NCBI RefSeq assembly: GCF_024055605.1
Contig: NZ_JAMXLX010000014.1
Coordinates: 1 to 64,000, forward strand
DNA from: Ciceribacter sichuanensis
GTDB taxonomy: Bacteria > Pseudomonadota > Alphaproteobacteria > Rhizobiales > Rhizobiaceae
Length of the DNA: 64,000 nucleotides
Direction: 5' to 3'
This document shows, piece after piece, positions 33,821 through 42,057 of the stretch (positions within the stretch are counted from its first letter, which is position 1; the number at the start of each line of letters is the position of its first letter). Under the pieces are notes generated by a model that saw nothing but the letters and a program-made list of their open reading frames with translations, was not told the origin of the DNA and ran no database searches. Position numbers and translations under genes: made by a program.

Positions 33821-35524
33821 TTATGCGCTTTCCCTGAAATCTGCATCGCCGGCATCCGGTCCGCCCATGGTCAGGTCGAGGGCAAAGCCCTTGGCCCGAG
33901 CCTGCTGGGCAGCGACGTTCATGCCTGCAGGAGCCGCCTTCTGGGGCTTGCGCTGGGGAGCGCGTGCCGCAGGAGCCGGAGCCGAAACCGGAGCCCGCTG
34001 GGCGACCGGTCGCTGGTCGATACGGGAAGCCGCATTATCAACCTTGAAGAAGGCGATGGATGTCTGCAGTTCCTCGGCCTGGGCTGCAAGCTCTTCGGAG
34101 GTCGCCGACATTTCTTCCGATGCACCGGCGTTCTGCTGCGTCACCTTGTCGAGCTGCTGGATCGCTTCGTTGATCTGCGATGCACCGATATCCTGCTCGC
34201 GGCAGGCGGCCGAAATCTCGGCAACCAGTTCCGCCGTCTTGCGGATATCCGGAACCAGACGGTTCAGCATCTCACCGGCATCCTGGGCGGACTGCACGGT
34301 CTCGCCCGACATGGCGCTGATTTCGGCAGCGGCAGACTGCGAGCGTTCGGCAAGCTTGCGCACTTCCGAAGCGACGACCGCGAAGCCCTTGCCGTGTTCG
34401 CCGGCACGAGCGGCCTCGACGGCGGCGTTGAGCGCCAGAAGGTCCGTCTGGCGGGCGATTTCCTGCACGATCGAGATCTTCTCGGCAATCGTGCGCATGG
34501 CGGCAACCGCACGGTTCACCGCATCGCCGCTTGCCTCTGCATCCTTGGCGGACTGGCGGGCGATCTTTTCCGTCTGGGCGGCATTGTCGGCGTTCTGCTT
34601 GATGTTGGCAGCCATCTGCTCCATCGAAGCGGACGCTTCTTCAGCCGAAGCCGCCTGTTCCGTCGCACCCTGCGAAAGCTGCTCGGAGCTCGCAGAAAGC
34701 TCCTGGCTGCCAGACGATACGTTGTCAGAGGCCGACAGTGCGTCACCGACCACGCCGCGAAGACGCTCGACCATTTCGTTCACATACGTCAGGAGGTCAC
34801 CGACTTCATCGCGGCTGGTAACCTGCGCGGTGCGGGTGAGATCTCCTTCAGCAACGCTGCGGACGGCGGTCACTGCACGCGACAGACCACGGCTGATCGT
34901 CAGCGACAGCCAGAGGGCAGCGGCAACGGCAATGGCAAAGGCAATGCCGGCAACAGTCAGCAGCAGGGCGCGCGTCTGTTCGTAGCTGTGAGCTGCCTCA
35001 ACCTGCGCCCTATCCATGTTGGCGATGGCCTGATCCTGCAGCTTGATGGCGAGTTCGCGCAGCGGCAGCGAAACCTTACCCAGTTCGACGGTCGCGTAGG
35101 CCAGAGCGGGATCGCGACCCTGCGTCTTGTGGATCTGCTCGATCTTCTTGGTCACTTCACCAAGGGCCTTGGTCGTCGTCTGCAACTCGAGCCACATCGG
35201 GCGACCTTCCTCGCTGGCATTTGGAAGACCTTTCTCGATGACATCGGCAAGGTTCTGCGTGCGCTGCTCGGCGTTGCGATAGTCGGCTTCCGTTTCTTCC
35301 GCAGTCGCGCGCAGCATGGCGTTGCGCTGGGCGCGAACCTGCTCTGCCTGCTCGATATTCACCTGCATGGCATATTGCAGCTGCTTTGCCGGGCCCTTGA
35401 TCACGGAATCAAGCGCGTGGTTCAGGCTGGAGAGGCTGGTGACGGCATAGAAAGCCACGCCAGCCAGCAGAAGGACGACTGCCGAGAAGGCCAGTGCGAG
35501 TTTGAGTTTAATGGTGAAGCGCAT
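33821..35524 (-). CDS. methyl-accepting chemotaxis protein
   Basis: A 567-residue receptor. TM1 is at residues 9-29, followed by a roughly 160-residue periplasmic helical sensor with no sequence likeness to a known ligand domain, TM2 near 190-212, a single HAMP, then a signalling domain almost identical to that of the downstream receptor, including the C-terminal DADFRESA. It lies 18 bases after cheW. The 216 bases between the two receptors could hold an internal promoter, but no clear box stands out. Confidence 0.94.
   Translation of the reverse strand: MRFTIKLKLALAFSAVVLLLAGVAFYAVTSLSSLNHALDSVIKGPAKQLQYAMQVNIEQAEQVRAQRNAMLRATAEETEADYRNAEQRTQNLADVIEKGLPNASEEGRPMWLELQTTTKALGEVTKKIEQIHKTQGRDPALAYATVELGKVSLPLRELAIKLQDQAIANMDRAQVEAAHSYEQTRALLLTVAGIAFAIAVAAALWLSLTISRGLSRAVTAVRSVAEGDLTRTAQVTSRDEVGDLLTYVNEMVERLRGVVGDALSASDNVSSGSQELSASSEQLSQGATEQAASAEEASASMEQMAANIKQNADNAAQTEKIARQSAKDAEASGDAVNRAVAAMRTIAEKISIVQEIARQTDLLALNAAVEAARAGEHGKGFAVVASEVRKLAERSQSAAAEISAMSGETVQSAQDAGEMLNRLVPDIRKTAELVAEISAACREQDIGASQINEAIQQLDKVTQQNAGASEEMSATSEELAAQAEELQTSIAFFKVDNAASRIDQRPVAQRAPVSAPAPAARAPQRKPQKAAPAGMNVAAQQARAKGFALDLTMGGPDAGDADFRESA
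34098..34609. repeat. 512-bp direct repeat, copy 2
   Basis: Second copy, inside receptor 2. The first mismatches at the boundaries are at 32060/34097 and 32573/34610. Flanking sequence (roughly 30 further codons on each side) is still similar, but with substitutions. Confidence 0.93.
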
Positions 35525-35542
35525 GAAATCGGAATCCTTGTG

Positions 35543-36064
35543 TCACGCGGACAGATTGGCGAGATGAAGCTGTGAGCGTTCACTCTTCTGGGAGAAGATC
35601 GCTTCCAGGTTCGGGAGTATGATGAAATCGCTGCCCCTCTTCACCAGGCAGTGGATGAAGTCTGGGCGCCAACGCATGCCGACGCTCGGCGGCGGTTCGC
35701 TGGCGGCGCGATTGAGTGTGGTGACTTCATTCACCTTGTCAGTCCGGACGCCGATCAAAGTCGGTTCGCCCTCGATATCCAGTTCAATCACGATGATCCG
35801 GCTATCGATCGTCGGCTGCATGGCTTCCATGCCAAAGGCCAGCCTTATATCGGCAAGTGGTATGACCTTGCCGCGAAAATTGATGACACTGCCGACGAAA
35901 GGCCTGCTCCCCGGCACAGCCGTCTCCGGCAGAAGATCGAGGATTTCCTGAACGATGACCGCGTCGAAGGCGAAGGTTTCACCTGCCATTTCGAAGGTCA
36001 GAACCTCCGCCTCGTCGGCATTGCCCCAGTAGCCGTTCGTTACCATCTTCAGTGCTCCGCTCAT
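35543..36064 (-). CDS. cheW: chemotaxis coupling protein CheW (first copy)
   Basis: A 173-residue CheW. It has VLTFEMAGETFAFDAVIVQEIL and VINFRGKVIPLADIRLAFG, the usual coupling-protein pattern, and links CheA with receptors. The start overlaps the cheA stop by 4 bases. A tail ending QLHLANLSA is a little longer than usual. Confidence 0.94.
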   Translation of the reverse strand: MSGALKMVTNGYWGNADEAEVLTFEMAGETFAFDAVIVQEILDLLPETAVPGSRPFVGSVINFRGKVIPLADIRLAFGMEAMQPTIDSRIIVIELDIEGEPTLIGVRTDKVNEVTTLNRAASEPPPSVGMRWRPDFIHCLVKRGSDFIILPNLEAIFSQKSERSQLHLANLSA

Positions 36065-38097
36065 CCTGCCGCGCGCAACTGCGCCTCCTGATGTTGACCC
36101 GAAGCCACCAGATGGGTGACGTCCAGGATAAGGGCGACGCTGCCGTCCCCGAGGATCGTAGCGCCGGAGAAGGTCGCCACATCATGATGCAGCTTCGACA
36201 ACGACTTGATCACCGTCTGGTGGTCGCCGATGATCTGGTCGACGACCATTCCGACGCGCTCGGTACCGGTGGAGATGACGACGATCTTCTGGAAAGGATC
36301 CGGCTTGGTGCCGGTCTGGAAAAGTTCGCGCAGCCGGATAAACGGCACCAGGCTTTCACGCAGCGAAATGAAGCTCCGGCCCCGCGAACGCATGTCGTCC
36401 TCGACAGAAAGCTCAAGGCATTCCTCAACCGCCGAAAGCGGGATGACATAAGGCGCGTTGCCGACCCGGACGAGCAGGCCGTCGATGATTGCCAGCGTCA
36501 GCGGAATGCGCAGGGAAATCTCGGATCCCTCGCCCGGCGTACTGGTGATGTCGATGGTGCCGCGAAGAGCCTCGACGGTCTTCTTGACGACGTCCATGCC
36601 GACGCCGCGGCCGGAAAGATTGGTGATGGTCGCGGCCGTCGAGAAACCCGGCTGGAAGATCATCTGCAACAGTTCCGGATCGGTCAGCGTGGCACCGGGC
36701 TGGATCAGGCCGGAGGATTCCGCCTTGGCCCTGACGCGGGTACGGTCGATACCGCGACCGTCGTCCTTGATGGTGATGATGACTTCGCCGCCCGACTGAT
36801 GCGCCGAGAGTATGATGCGGCCCGTCTCGGCCTTGCCGGTGTTGCGACGATCCTCAGGCAGTTCCAGACCATGGTCGATAGAGTTGCGCACCAGATGCAC
36901 CAGCGGATCGGCCAGACGGTCGATAACGGTCTTGTCGACTTCGGTGGTTTCGCCTTCGGTCACCAGATCGATCTTCTTGCCCGTCTCGCGGGAGAGATCG
37001 TGAACGAGGCGGCGGAAGCGGCCGAAGAGGCTTGCCACCGGCATCATGCGCAGAACCATCATGGTATCGCGCAGCTCGCCCGAAAGGCGTTCGATATCTT
37101 CGGAAACCGCGCGCAGCTGAATTTCCATGGTCGCATCGGCAAGCTGCGACAAGCGCGACTGGGCGATTACGAGTTCGCCAACCCGGTCCATCAACTCGTC
37201 GAGGCGTTCGGCGGGAACACGCACGTTTTCCGCGGCCTTGGCCTGCTGCTGCGGTTTGTTGTCCGCGGCGGGCACCGTATTTTCGGCTGTCTTGGCAGGA
37301 GCCTGGGGAGCCTGAGCAACCGGCTGCGCGATAGCGGGCGCGGCAGAAGCCTGCTCCTTGGTCGCTGCCGGCGTGGAAGCTTCGCCCTTCAGGCGCTCGA
37401 TCGACAATTCCATCTCATCCATGACGAAGATGAAGACATCCTCGATCGCCTCGCGTCCGCCATCGGTAACGAGGTGGACATCCCAGGCGAGATGCATTTC
37501 CGTCGGCACAAGTGCATCGAGCGGGGGAACCTTGCTGGTGTCGGCAACGATCCGGCACTCGCCGAGATCGCGCAATTCGTCGAGCAGGCCAAGCGGGTTG
37601 GTGCCATTCGCCATGGAATCGTGCGGCAGACTGAAGCGGATGCGCCAGGCGCCACCCTTTTCGTCGTCCTGCTGCGCTGCCTGAACCCCGGCGACCACCG
37701 GGGCTACCTCAACCGCGCCACCCGAAACGGCGACGGCGGCATGCAAAACGGCGAGCAGTTCCGCGCTCTTTTCCTCATGATCGCCGTTCGGCGTCTCGAG
37801 CAGAGCGCGCATGTGGTCCTGGGCGGCGAGAACGGCAGTTACGAGTTCCTGGGTGGCGGGCACATCGCCCTTGCGCACCCGGTCGAACGCCGTTTCGCAA
37901 TGATGGGTAAAGGCTGCCAGCGCGTCGAAGCCGAACATCGCGCCGGAACCCTTGAGGGTGTGCAGACCACGAAAGACAGCGTCGATCTGGTCCTTGTCGT
38001 CCAATCGGCTGGTGAGGTCGAGCAAACCCGCCTCGACCTGTTCAAGCAATTCAGTCGCTTCCGTCAGGAAGACTGCGATTGGATCGACGTCTGTCAT
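36061..38097 (-). CDS. cheA: chemotaxis histidine kinase CheA
   Basis: A 678-residue CheA. P1 (HPt) has the phosphorylated His46 in LHTLKGSGAMFG. A P2-like region and an Ala/Pro/Gln-rich linker follow. P3 starts near VRVPAERLDELMDRVGEL. The P4 kinase domain has LVRNSIDHGLE (N box), DDGRGID (G1), GFSTA (F box) and GRGVGMDVV (G2). P5 is the CheW-like tail. It phosphorylates CheY and CheB. It overlaps both cheY upstream and cheW downstream, so the operon is tightly coupled. Confidence 0.97.
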   Translation of the reverse strand: MTDVDPIAVFLTEATELLEQVEAGLLDLTSRLDDKDQIDAVFRGLHTLKGSGAMFGFDALAAFTHHCETAFDRVRKGDVPATQELVTAVLAAQDHMRALLETPNGDHEEKSAELLAVLHAAVAVSGGAVEVAPVVAGVQAAQQDDEKGGAWRIRFSLPHDSMANGTNPLGLLDELRDLGECRIVADTSKVPPLDALVPTEMHLAWDVHLVTDGGREAIEDVFIFVMDEMELSIERLKGEASTPAATKEQASAAPAIAQPVAQAPQAPAKTAENTVPAADNKPQQQAKAAENVRVPAERLDELMDRVGELVIAQSRLSQLADATMEIQLRAVSEDIERLSGELRDTMMVLRMMPVASLFGRFRRLVHDLSRETGKKIDLVTEGETTEVDKTVIDRLADPLVHLVRNSIDHGLELPEDRRNTGKAETGRIILSAHQSGGEVIITIKDDGRGIDRTRVRAKAESSGLIQPGATLTDPELLQMIFQPGFSTAATITNLSGRGVGMDVVKKTVEALRGTIDITSTPGEGSEISLRIPLTLAIIDGLLVRVGNAPYVIPLSAVEECLELSVEDDMRSRGRSFISLRESLVPFIRLRELFQTGTKPDPFQKIVVISTGTERVGMVVDQIIGDHQTVIKSLSKLHHDVATFSGATILGDGSVALILDVTHLVASGQHQEAQLRAAG

Positions 38098-38462
38098 CTG
38101 CCGAGGACCTTCTTTGCAACCTTCACGAGGTTTTCAGGATCGAAAGGCTTGGTGAGCCAGCCGGTCGCGCCGGCGGCCTTTGCCTGCTGCTTGATGTCAC
38201 CATCGGATTCGGTGGTGAGGAAGATGATCGGGATACCGGTGTTGGCTGGAACCTTGCGCAGTTCCCTGATCATGGTCAGCCCGTCCATGTTCGGCATATT
38301 GAGATCTGTGATGATGAGGTCGAACTGACCGCCATTCACCTTGGTAAGGCCATCAGTGCCATCGACGGCTTCAGTCACCTGATAGCCGGCGTTGGTCAGT
38401 GCGATGCGGGTGGTCAGGCGAACGCTGGCGGAGTCATCCACCGTGAGAATTTTGGCGCTCAT
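38094..38462 (-). CDS. cheY: chemotaxis response regulator CheY
   Basis: A 122-residue single-domain receiver. The acidic pair is DD (residues 9-10), phospho-acceptor Asp53 in IITDLNMPNMDG, a conserved threonine in FLTTES and lysine in WLTKPFDP. There is no output domain, so it should act on a motor or as a phosphate sink. Overlaps with cheA and the STAS gene show translational coupling. Confidence 0.95.
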   Translation of the reverse strand: MSAKILTVDDSASVRLTTRIALTNAGYQVTEAVDGTDGLTKVNGGQFDLIITDLNMPNMDGLTMIRELRKVPANTGIPIIFLTTESDGDIKQQAKAAGATGWLTKPFDPENLVKVAKKVLGR

Positions 38463-38779
38463 CGAAGGTCTCCTCCATTGAGCCAGAAACTGGATGTTGC
38501 GGATTTAGGGTCGTCGAGAAGGCCGGCCCGTTCGAGAACGTCGAGAAGCCTGTCGCTCGCCGGATGGCTGAGAGCCAGCGACTTGCCGCGCCCGGTGGCA
38601 TAGTTTCGGGCTGCTTCGATCAACTGCACGAAACTGACGTCAACGTCGGCATTTCCGGCTATTTCCAACGAAATACGTTCGTTATTACCAATGAAATCTA
38701 ATAAATCCTTGTGAATATCTGTCGCGTTTCGGATCGTACAAGGACCATCCAGTTTGAGTATTGCGGCACCGGGCGACAT
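38459..38779 (-). CDS. STAS-domain protein of the che operon
   Basis: A 106-residue STAS-like protein (anti-sigma-factor-antagonist fold), first gene of the che operon. LEIAGNADVDVSFVQLIEAAR lies at the usual phosphorylation-loop position; the residue after DVDVS is a serine candidate for phosphorylation. STAS proteins opening che operons are known in several Alphaproteobacteria, without a settled role. I chose ATG 38777-38779 with GGAG five bases before it, rather than a TTG 15 bases upstream. Confidence 0.8.
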   Translation of the reverse strand: MSPGAAILKLDGPCTIRNATDIHKDLLDFIGNNERISLEIAGNADVDVSFVQLIEAARNYATGRGKSLALSHPASDRLLDVLERAGLLDDPKSATSSFWLNGGDLR

Positions 38780-39092
38780 CGTTTCTCCAAGCAAGCGAAG
38801 CAGTTACTGCGTTGCAAAAACGCTCTCATCGGACGGTTAATGTGCCGTAAACAGACTGCAACGAATTTTAACTCCCCGATATTCGTTAGACTTTTACCAA
38901 AGTTGAAAAGTCGACTTTTACCAATGGCGACAAATATGTCCCCCCGTTGTGGATGGCTTAAACTTCTTCAGGCAGCATGGCCTCGGTTGTCCAAAAGCCA
39001 CCGAAATAGTGAGCAGCCAAATTCGACTTTCAAAAGAGCGCAGGATTTCAAAATGCGCCGAGAAGACCTGAAACGGGCGGGGATTAGACAGA
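38780..39092. promoter_or_regulatory. divergent control region of the che operon and the soluble receptor-like gene
   Basis: AT-rich by comparison with surroundings. It holds the perfect 14-bp palindrome AAAAGTCGACTTTT (38906-38919) and two copies of GACTTTTACCAA (38889-38900 and 38913-38924), the second overlapping the palindrome. Both features are roughly midway between the divergent start codons, a good place for an operator. I cannot name the regulator, nor assign -35/-10 boxes with confidence. Confidence 0.5.
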
Positions 39093-40838
39093 ATGCAGCA
39101 CGCCAGACTGAGCCATGACTTCGCAGCTCCCACCACCGGCACGATTTCGACGGATCTCGAACAGGCCCGCACGGCCATCGAGAAGCGCTTTCTCGAGGGC
39201 GGCACCATCCTGCTTTCGGTGCTGGAATCGATCGACAAGCTGGCGGCGACGCTGGATGCCGTGACCGGCGCGCTTGACGGTGGCAGCGCCGAGGCCACAG
39301 GCCGCGAACTCAAGGCAACCATGACGGAGCTTTCGGCGCTACCCGAGCGGGAAAGCCGCCGCCAGACGGCGCTTGCCACCATTTCAACGATCGAGAAGGG
39401 TCTGCGCGACAAGGTCGTGACGATGCGCGAGACGTTGCGCTACCTGCGCACCTTCGCCATCACCGCCAAGATCACCGGCGCCGGCATCGCGGATTTTGCC
39501 GGCTTTGCCGAAGAAATCATCGAGCGCATCCAGTACGGCGCAAACCAGGTCGACAAATTTGCCGAAACGCTCGACCAGCTCGGCAAGCGCCTCGATCCAG
39601 CGGCGGCCCGCGGCCGGGAGATCCTGCAGCAGTTCGAAACCGTTGTTCCCGGCATCGTCAAGGATCTCGCCCAGAGCAGCGAACTCCTGACCGAGCAGCA
39701 CCGCACACTCGGCGCCACCGCCCAGCGCGTGCGCAAGCTTGCCGGCGGTGTGCAGATGAAGCTCGCCACCGTACTTTCCGCCATGCAGATCGGTGATATT
39801 TCCCGCCAGCGCATCGAGCATTGCCAGTCAGCCTTCGCAATCCTTGGCGACTATCTTGAAACCGGCGAGGGACGCTCGCTTTCCGAGGATCAGAAGAACA
39901 GGCTTTCGCTCGCCATTACCTGTCTGGTCGCCCGCCAGCTCGAACAAACGAGCGGAGATTTCGGTCGCGACACGACGAAAATTGTCAACACGATGGGAAG
40001 CTTCAGCGGCGATATCGGCGAAATGCTGTCCCTGCGCGACCTGATGGCCGGGAACGGCGAAAGCGGCAACAGCCGCGCAATCCGGCAGCTTGAACAGAAC
40101 GTCGCCGCCGCCCGGAAGATCGTGACGACCGTGGAGGCGGCCTCGCTCGAAGCCACCGACCTCAGCCGCAGCACCGCCGAACTGGTCGGCGAACTGGTTT
40201 CCGGCATCGAGATCGTCCGCGTGGTGCGCACCGATATCCAATACATGGCGCTGAACACCAACCTGCGCTGCAGCCGCATCGGCGAGGAAGGCCGCGCCAT
40301 CAATGTCGTCACCGCTGAACTGCGCAATTTCGCCGGCCAGATGGACGAGACAGCGGAAGCCATCCTGACCGCGCTGCACGCGCTTCAGGAGGCAGCAGCC
40401 GAAATGGCCGAGGGAACCGATGGTTCCGACGGTGACGCAAACCTCGGCAAGCGCCTGCATTCAGCAGCATCGCGCATCCATGACGCCGGAGACGGCATGG
40501 AGAAGGATCTTGCTCGCCTTGGCGAGGATGGACGCGACGCCGCCGAGCGCATGGAAAAGGCCATGGTCCAGCTCGATTACAAGGCAGAACTCGGCGACAT
40601 CCTCGATCGTTGCTCGGGCGAAATCGCCGAGGCCGTCCAGGGCGCCCAGCCGGATCTTTCGGATCTCGGCCCCGCCATCGAGGTCATCGGCAGCCAGATC
40701 TACCGCACCTACACCATGGTTGCCGAACGCGAGATCCACGCAGCCGTTCTTCCGCTTCCCGCGACCGCAGCCGCTCCGGTCGCTGCAGCGTCTTCCGCGG
40801 ATGACGACGAGGATCTCTTCGAATCCGCCTTCTTCTAA
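39093..40838 (+). CDS. soluble chemoreceptor-like coiled-coil protein
   Basis: A 581-residue, almost all-helical protein with no signal peptide or membrane segment. Residues about 370-415 read VVRTDIQYMALNTNLRCSRIGEEGRAINVVTAELRNFA, which lines up with the receptor hairpin tip (IARQTDLLALNAAVEAARAGE...FAVVA.EVRKLA) but with several core positions changed. The tail is acidic (DDDEDLFESAFF). It starts opposite the che operon, so it is probably part of the same system, as a cytoplasmic receptor or array component. Whether it still binds CheA/CheW is unclear. Confidence 0.8.
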   Translation: MQHARLSHDFAAPTTGTISTDLEQARTAIEKRFLEGGTILLSVLESIDKLAATLDAVTGALDGGSAEATGRELKATMTELSALPERESRRQTALATISTIEKGLRDKVVTMRETLRYLRTFAITAKITGAGIADFAGFAEEIIERIQYGANQVDKFAETLDQLGKRLDPAAARGREILQQFETVVPGIVKDLAQSSELLTEQHRTLGATAQRVRKLAGGVQMKLATVLSAMQIGDISRQRIEHCQSAFAILGDYLETGEGRSLSEDQKNRLSLAITCLVARQLEQTSGDFGRDTTKIVNTMGSFSGDIGEMLSLRDLMAGNGESGNSRAIRQLEQNVAAARKIVTTVEAASLEATDLSRSTAELVGELVSGIEIVRVVRTDIQYMALNTNLRCSRIGEEGRAINVVTAELRNFAGQMDETAEAILTALHALQEAAAEMAEGTDGSDGDANLGKRLHSAASRIHDAGDGMEKDLARLGEDGRDAAERMEKAMVQLDYKAELGDILDRCSGEIAEAVQGAQPDLSDLGPAIEVIGSQIYRTYTMVAEREIHAAVLPLPATAAAPVAAASSADDDEDLFESAFF

Positions 40839-40867
40839 GGTCCCTGCGGCGAAATGACCCCATCGAC

Positions 40868-40906
40868 GGGACTTGCATCGCAGGATGCAGGTCCCACTTT
40901 CGTTTT
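40868..40906 (+). terminator. candidate terminator after the soluble receptor-like gene
   Basis: GGGACTTGCATC (40868-40879) pairs with GATGCAGGTCCC (40884-40895), one G-T pair, followed by ACTTTCGTTTT. A second hairpin (TAACCCGGG 40908-40916 with CCCGGGTTA 40927-40935) follows directly. Confidence 0.7.
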
Positions 40907-41036
40907 GTAACCCGGGTAACGTCTGCCCCGGGTTATGCGGATAGATCAGGGGCGTGTCAGAATATCTCACACCGTGACACGGTCTGCCCATGAACCGCAC
41001 TGGCGGGACAGATGCCGCCACCCTATGTGAAACAGG

Positions 41037-42050
41037 ATGATCAAGCCGGAAGCCCTGCTCCACCCGACGCCGGAGGGCCTTTATTGCCCGCCTGGCAATT
41101 TCTACGTCGATCCGGTCCGGCCGGTTTCGCGGGCCTTGATCACGCATGGCCATTCCGACCACGCCCGGCCCGGCCATGGCAAGGTGCTCGCCACCCGGCA
41201 GACGCTCGACATCATGCGCATTCGTCTCGGACCGGATTTCTGCGGCAGCGAACAGGCGATTGCATTGGGGCAATCCCTTGAAGTGAACGGGGTCACCGTC
41301 AGCTTTCATCCCACCGGCCATGTGCTGGGCTCCGCCCAGATCGCAATCGAGAAAGAGGGGGCGCGGATCATCGTCTCGGGCGATTACAAGCGCAGCAGCG
41401 ATCCCACCTGCGCGCCTTTCGAGCCCGTTCCATGCGATGTCTTCATCACCGAAGCCACCTTCGCGCTTCCGGTCTTTCATCATCCCGATCCCATGCGCGA
41501 AATCAGCAAGCTCATCACCTCGCTCGCGCAGTTTCCGGATCGCAGCCATCTGGTCGGCGCCTATGCGCTGGGCAAGGCGCAGCGGGTGATCTCGCTCATT
41601 CGCCGCGCTGGGTATGACGAGCCGATCTATATCCACGGCGCACTCTCCCGGCTTTGCGAATATTATGCGAGCGAGGGCATTCCGCTTGGCGAACTCAGGC
41701 CGGCAACCGACGACGCGATGGCGGCGGACGGATTTCGCGGCAAGGTCGTTATCGGTCCGCCATCCGCCTTCAACGACCGCTGGGCCCGGCGTTTCAACGA
41801 TCCGCTATCCATCTTCGCCTCCGGCTGGATGATGATCCGGCAGCGGGCCAAGCAGCTTGGCGTCGAACTTCCGCTCGTCATCTCCGATCACTGCGACTGG
41901 CCGGAACTGACCGCCACGATCCGGGAAATCGCACCTCAGCAGGTCTGGGTCACCCATGGGCGCGAGGAGGCGCTGGTACGCTGGTGTGAGCTGAACGGCA
42001 TCGCAGCCCGGCCGCTGCATCTTGTCGGCTATGAGGACGAGGGAGATTGA
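41037..42050 (+). CDS. ligase-associated DNA exonuclease (metallo-beta-lactamase fold)
   Basis: A 337-residue beta-CASP-type metallo-beta-lactamase of the ligase-associated exonuclease family. Metal motifs are ITHGHSDHARPGHG, THPTGH-like FHPTGHVLGSAQI and SGDYKRSS, with a late SDHCDW and VTHGREEA. Members are DNA 3' or 5' end-processing nucleases acting with the adjacent ATP-dependent ligase. The next gene starts a few bases downstream of the stop. No Lhr-type helicase or metallophosphoesterase, which often join such clusters, is next to it. Confidence 0.9.
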   Translation: MIKPEALLHPTPEGLYCPPGNFYVDPVRPVSRALITHGHSDHARPGHGKVLATRQTLDIMRIRLGPDFCGSEQAIALGQSLEVNGVTVSFHPTGHVLGSAQIAIEKEGARIIVSGDYKRSSDPTCAPFEPVPCDVFITEATFALPVFHHPDPMREISKLITSLAQFPDRSHLVGAYALGKAQRVISLIRRAGYDEPIYIHGALSRLCEYYASEGIPLGELRPATDDAMAADGFRGKVVIGPPSAFNDRWARRFNDPLSIFASGWMMIRQRAKQLGVELPLVISDHCDWPELTATIREIAPQQVWVTHGREEALVRWCELNGIAARPLHLVGYEDEGD

Positions 42051-42057
42051 TGACGCC

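Noticed and set aside
32061..34609. Possible assembly duplication or CRISPR-like repeat
   Set aside because: Only two copies, both in frame inside receptor genes with different sensor domains and flanking substitutions; gene conversion explains it better.
36052..38328. Long open frame of 758 codons on the plus strand
   Set aside because: It lies entirely antisense to cheA and cheY; the sequence is Arg/Gly-rich with no domain, as expected of the mirror frame of a GC-rich gene.
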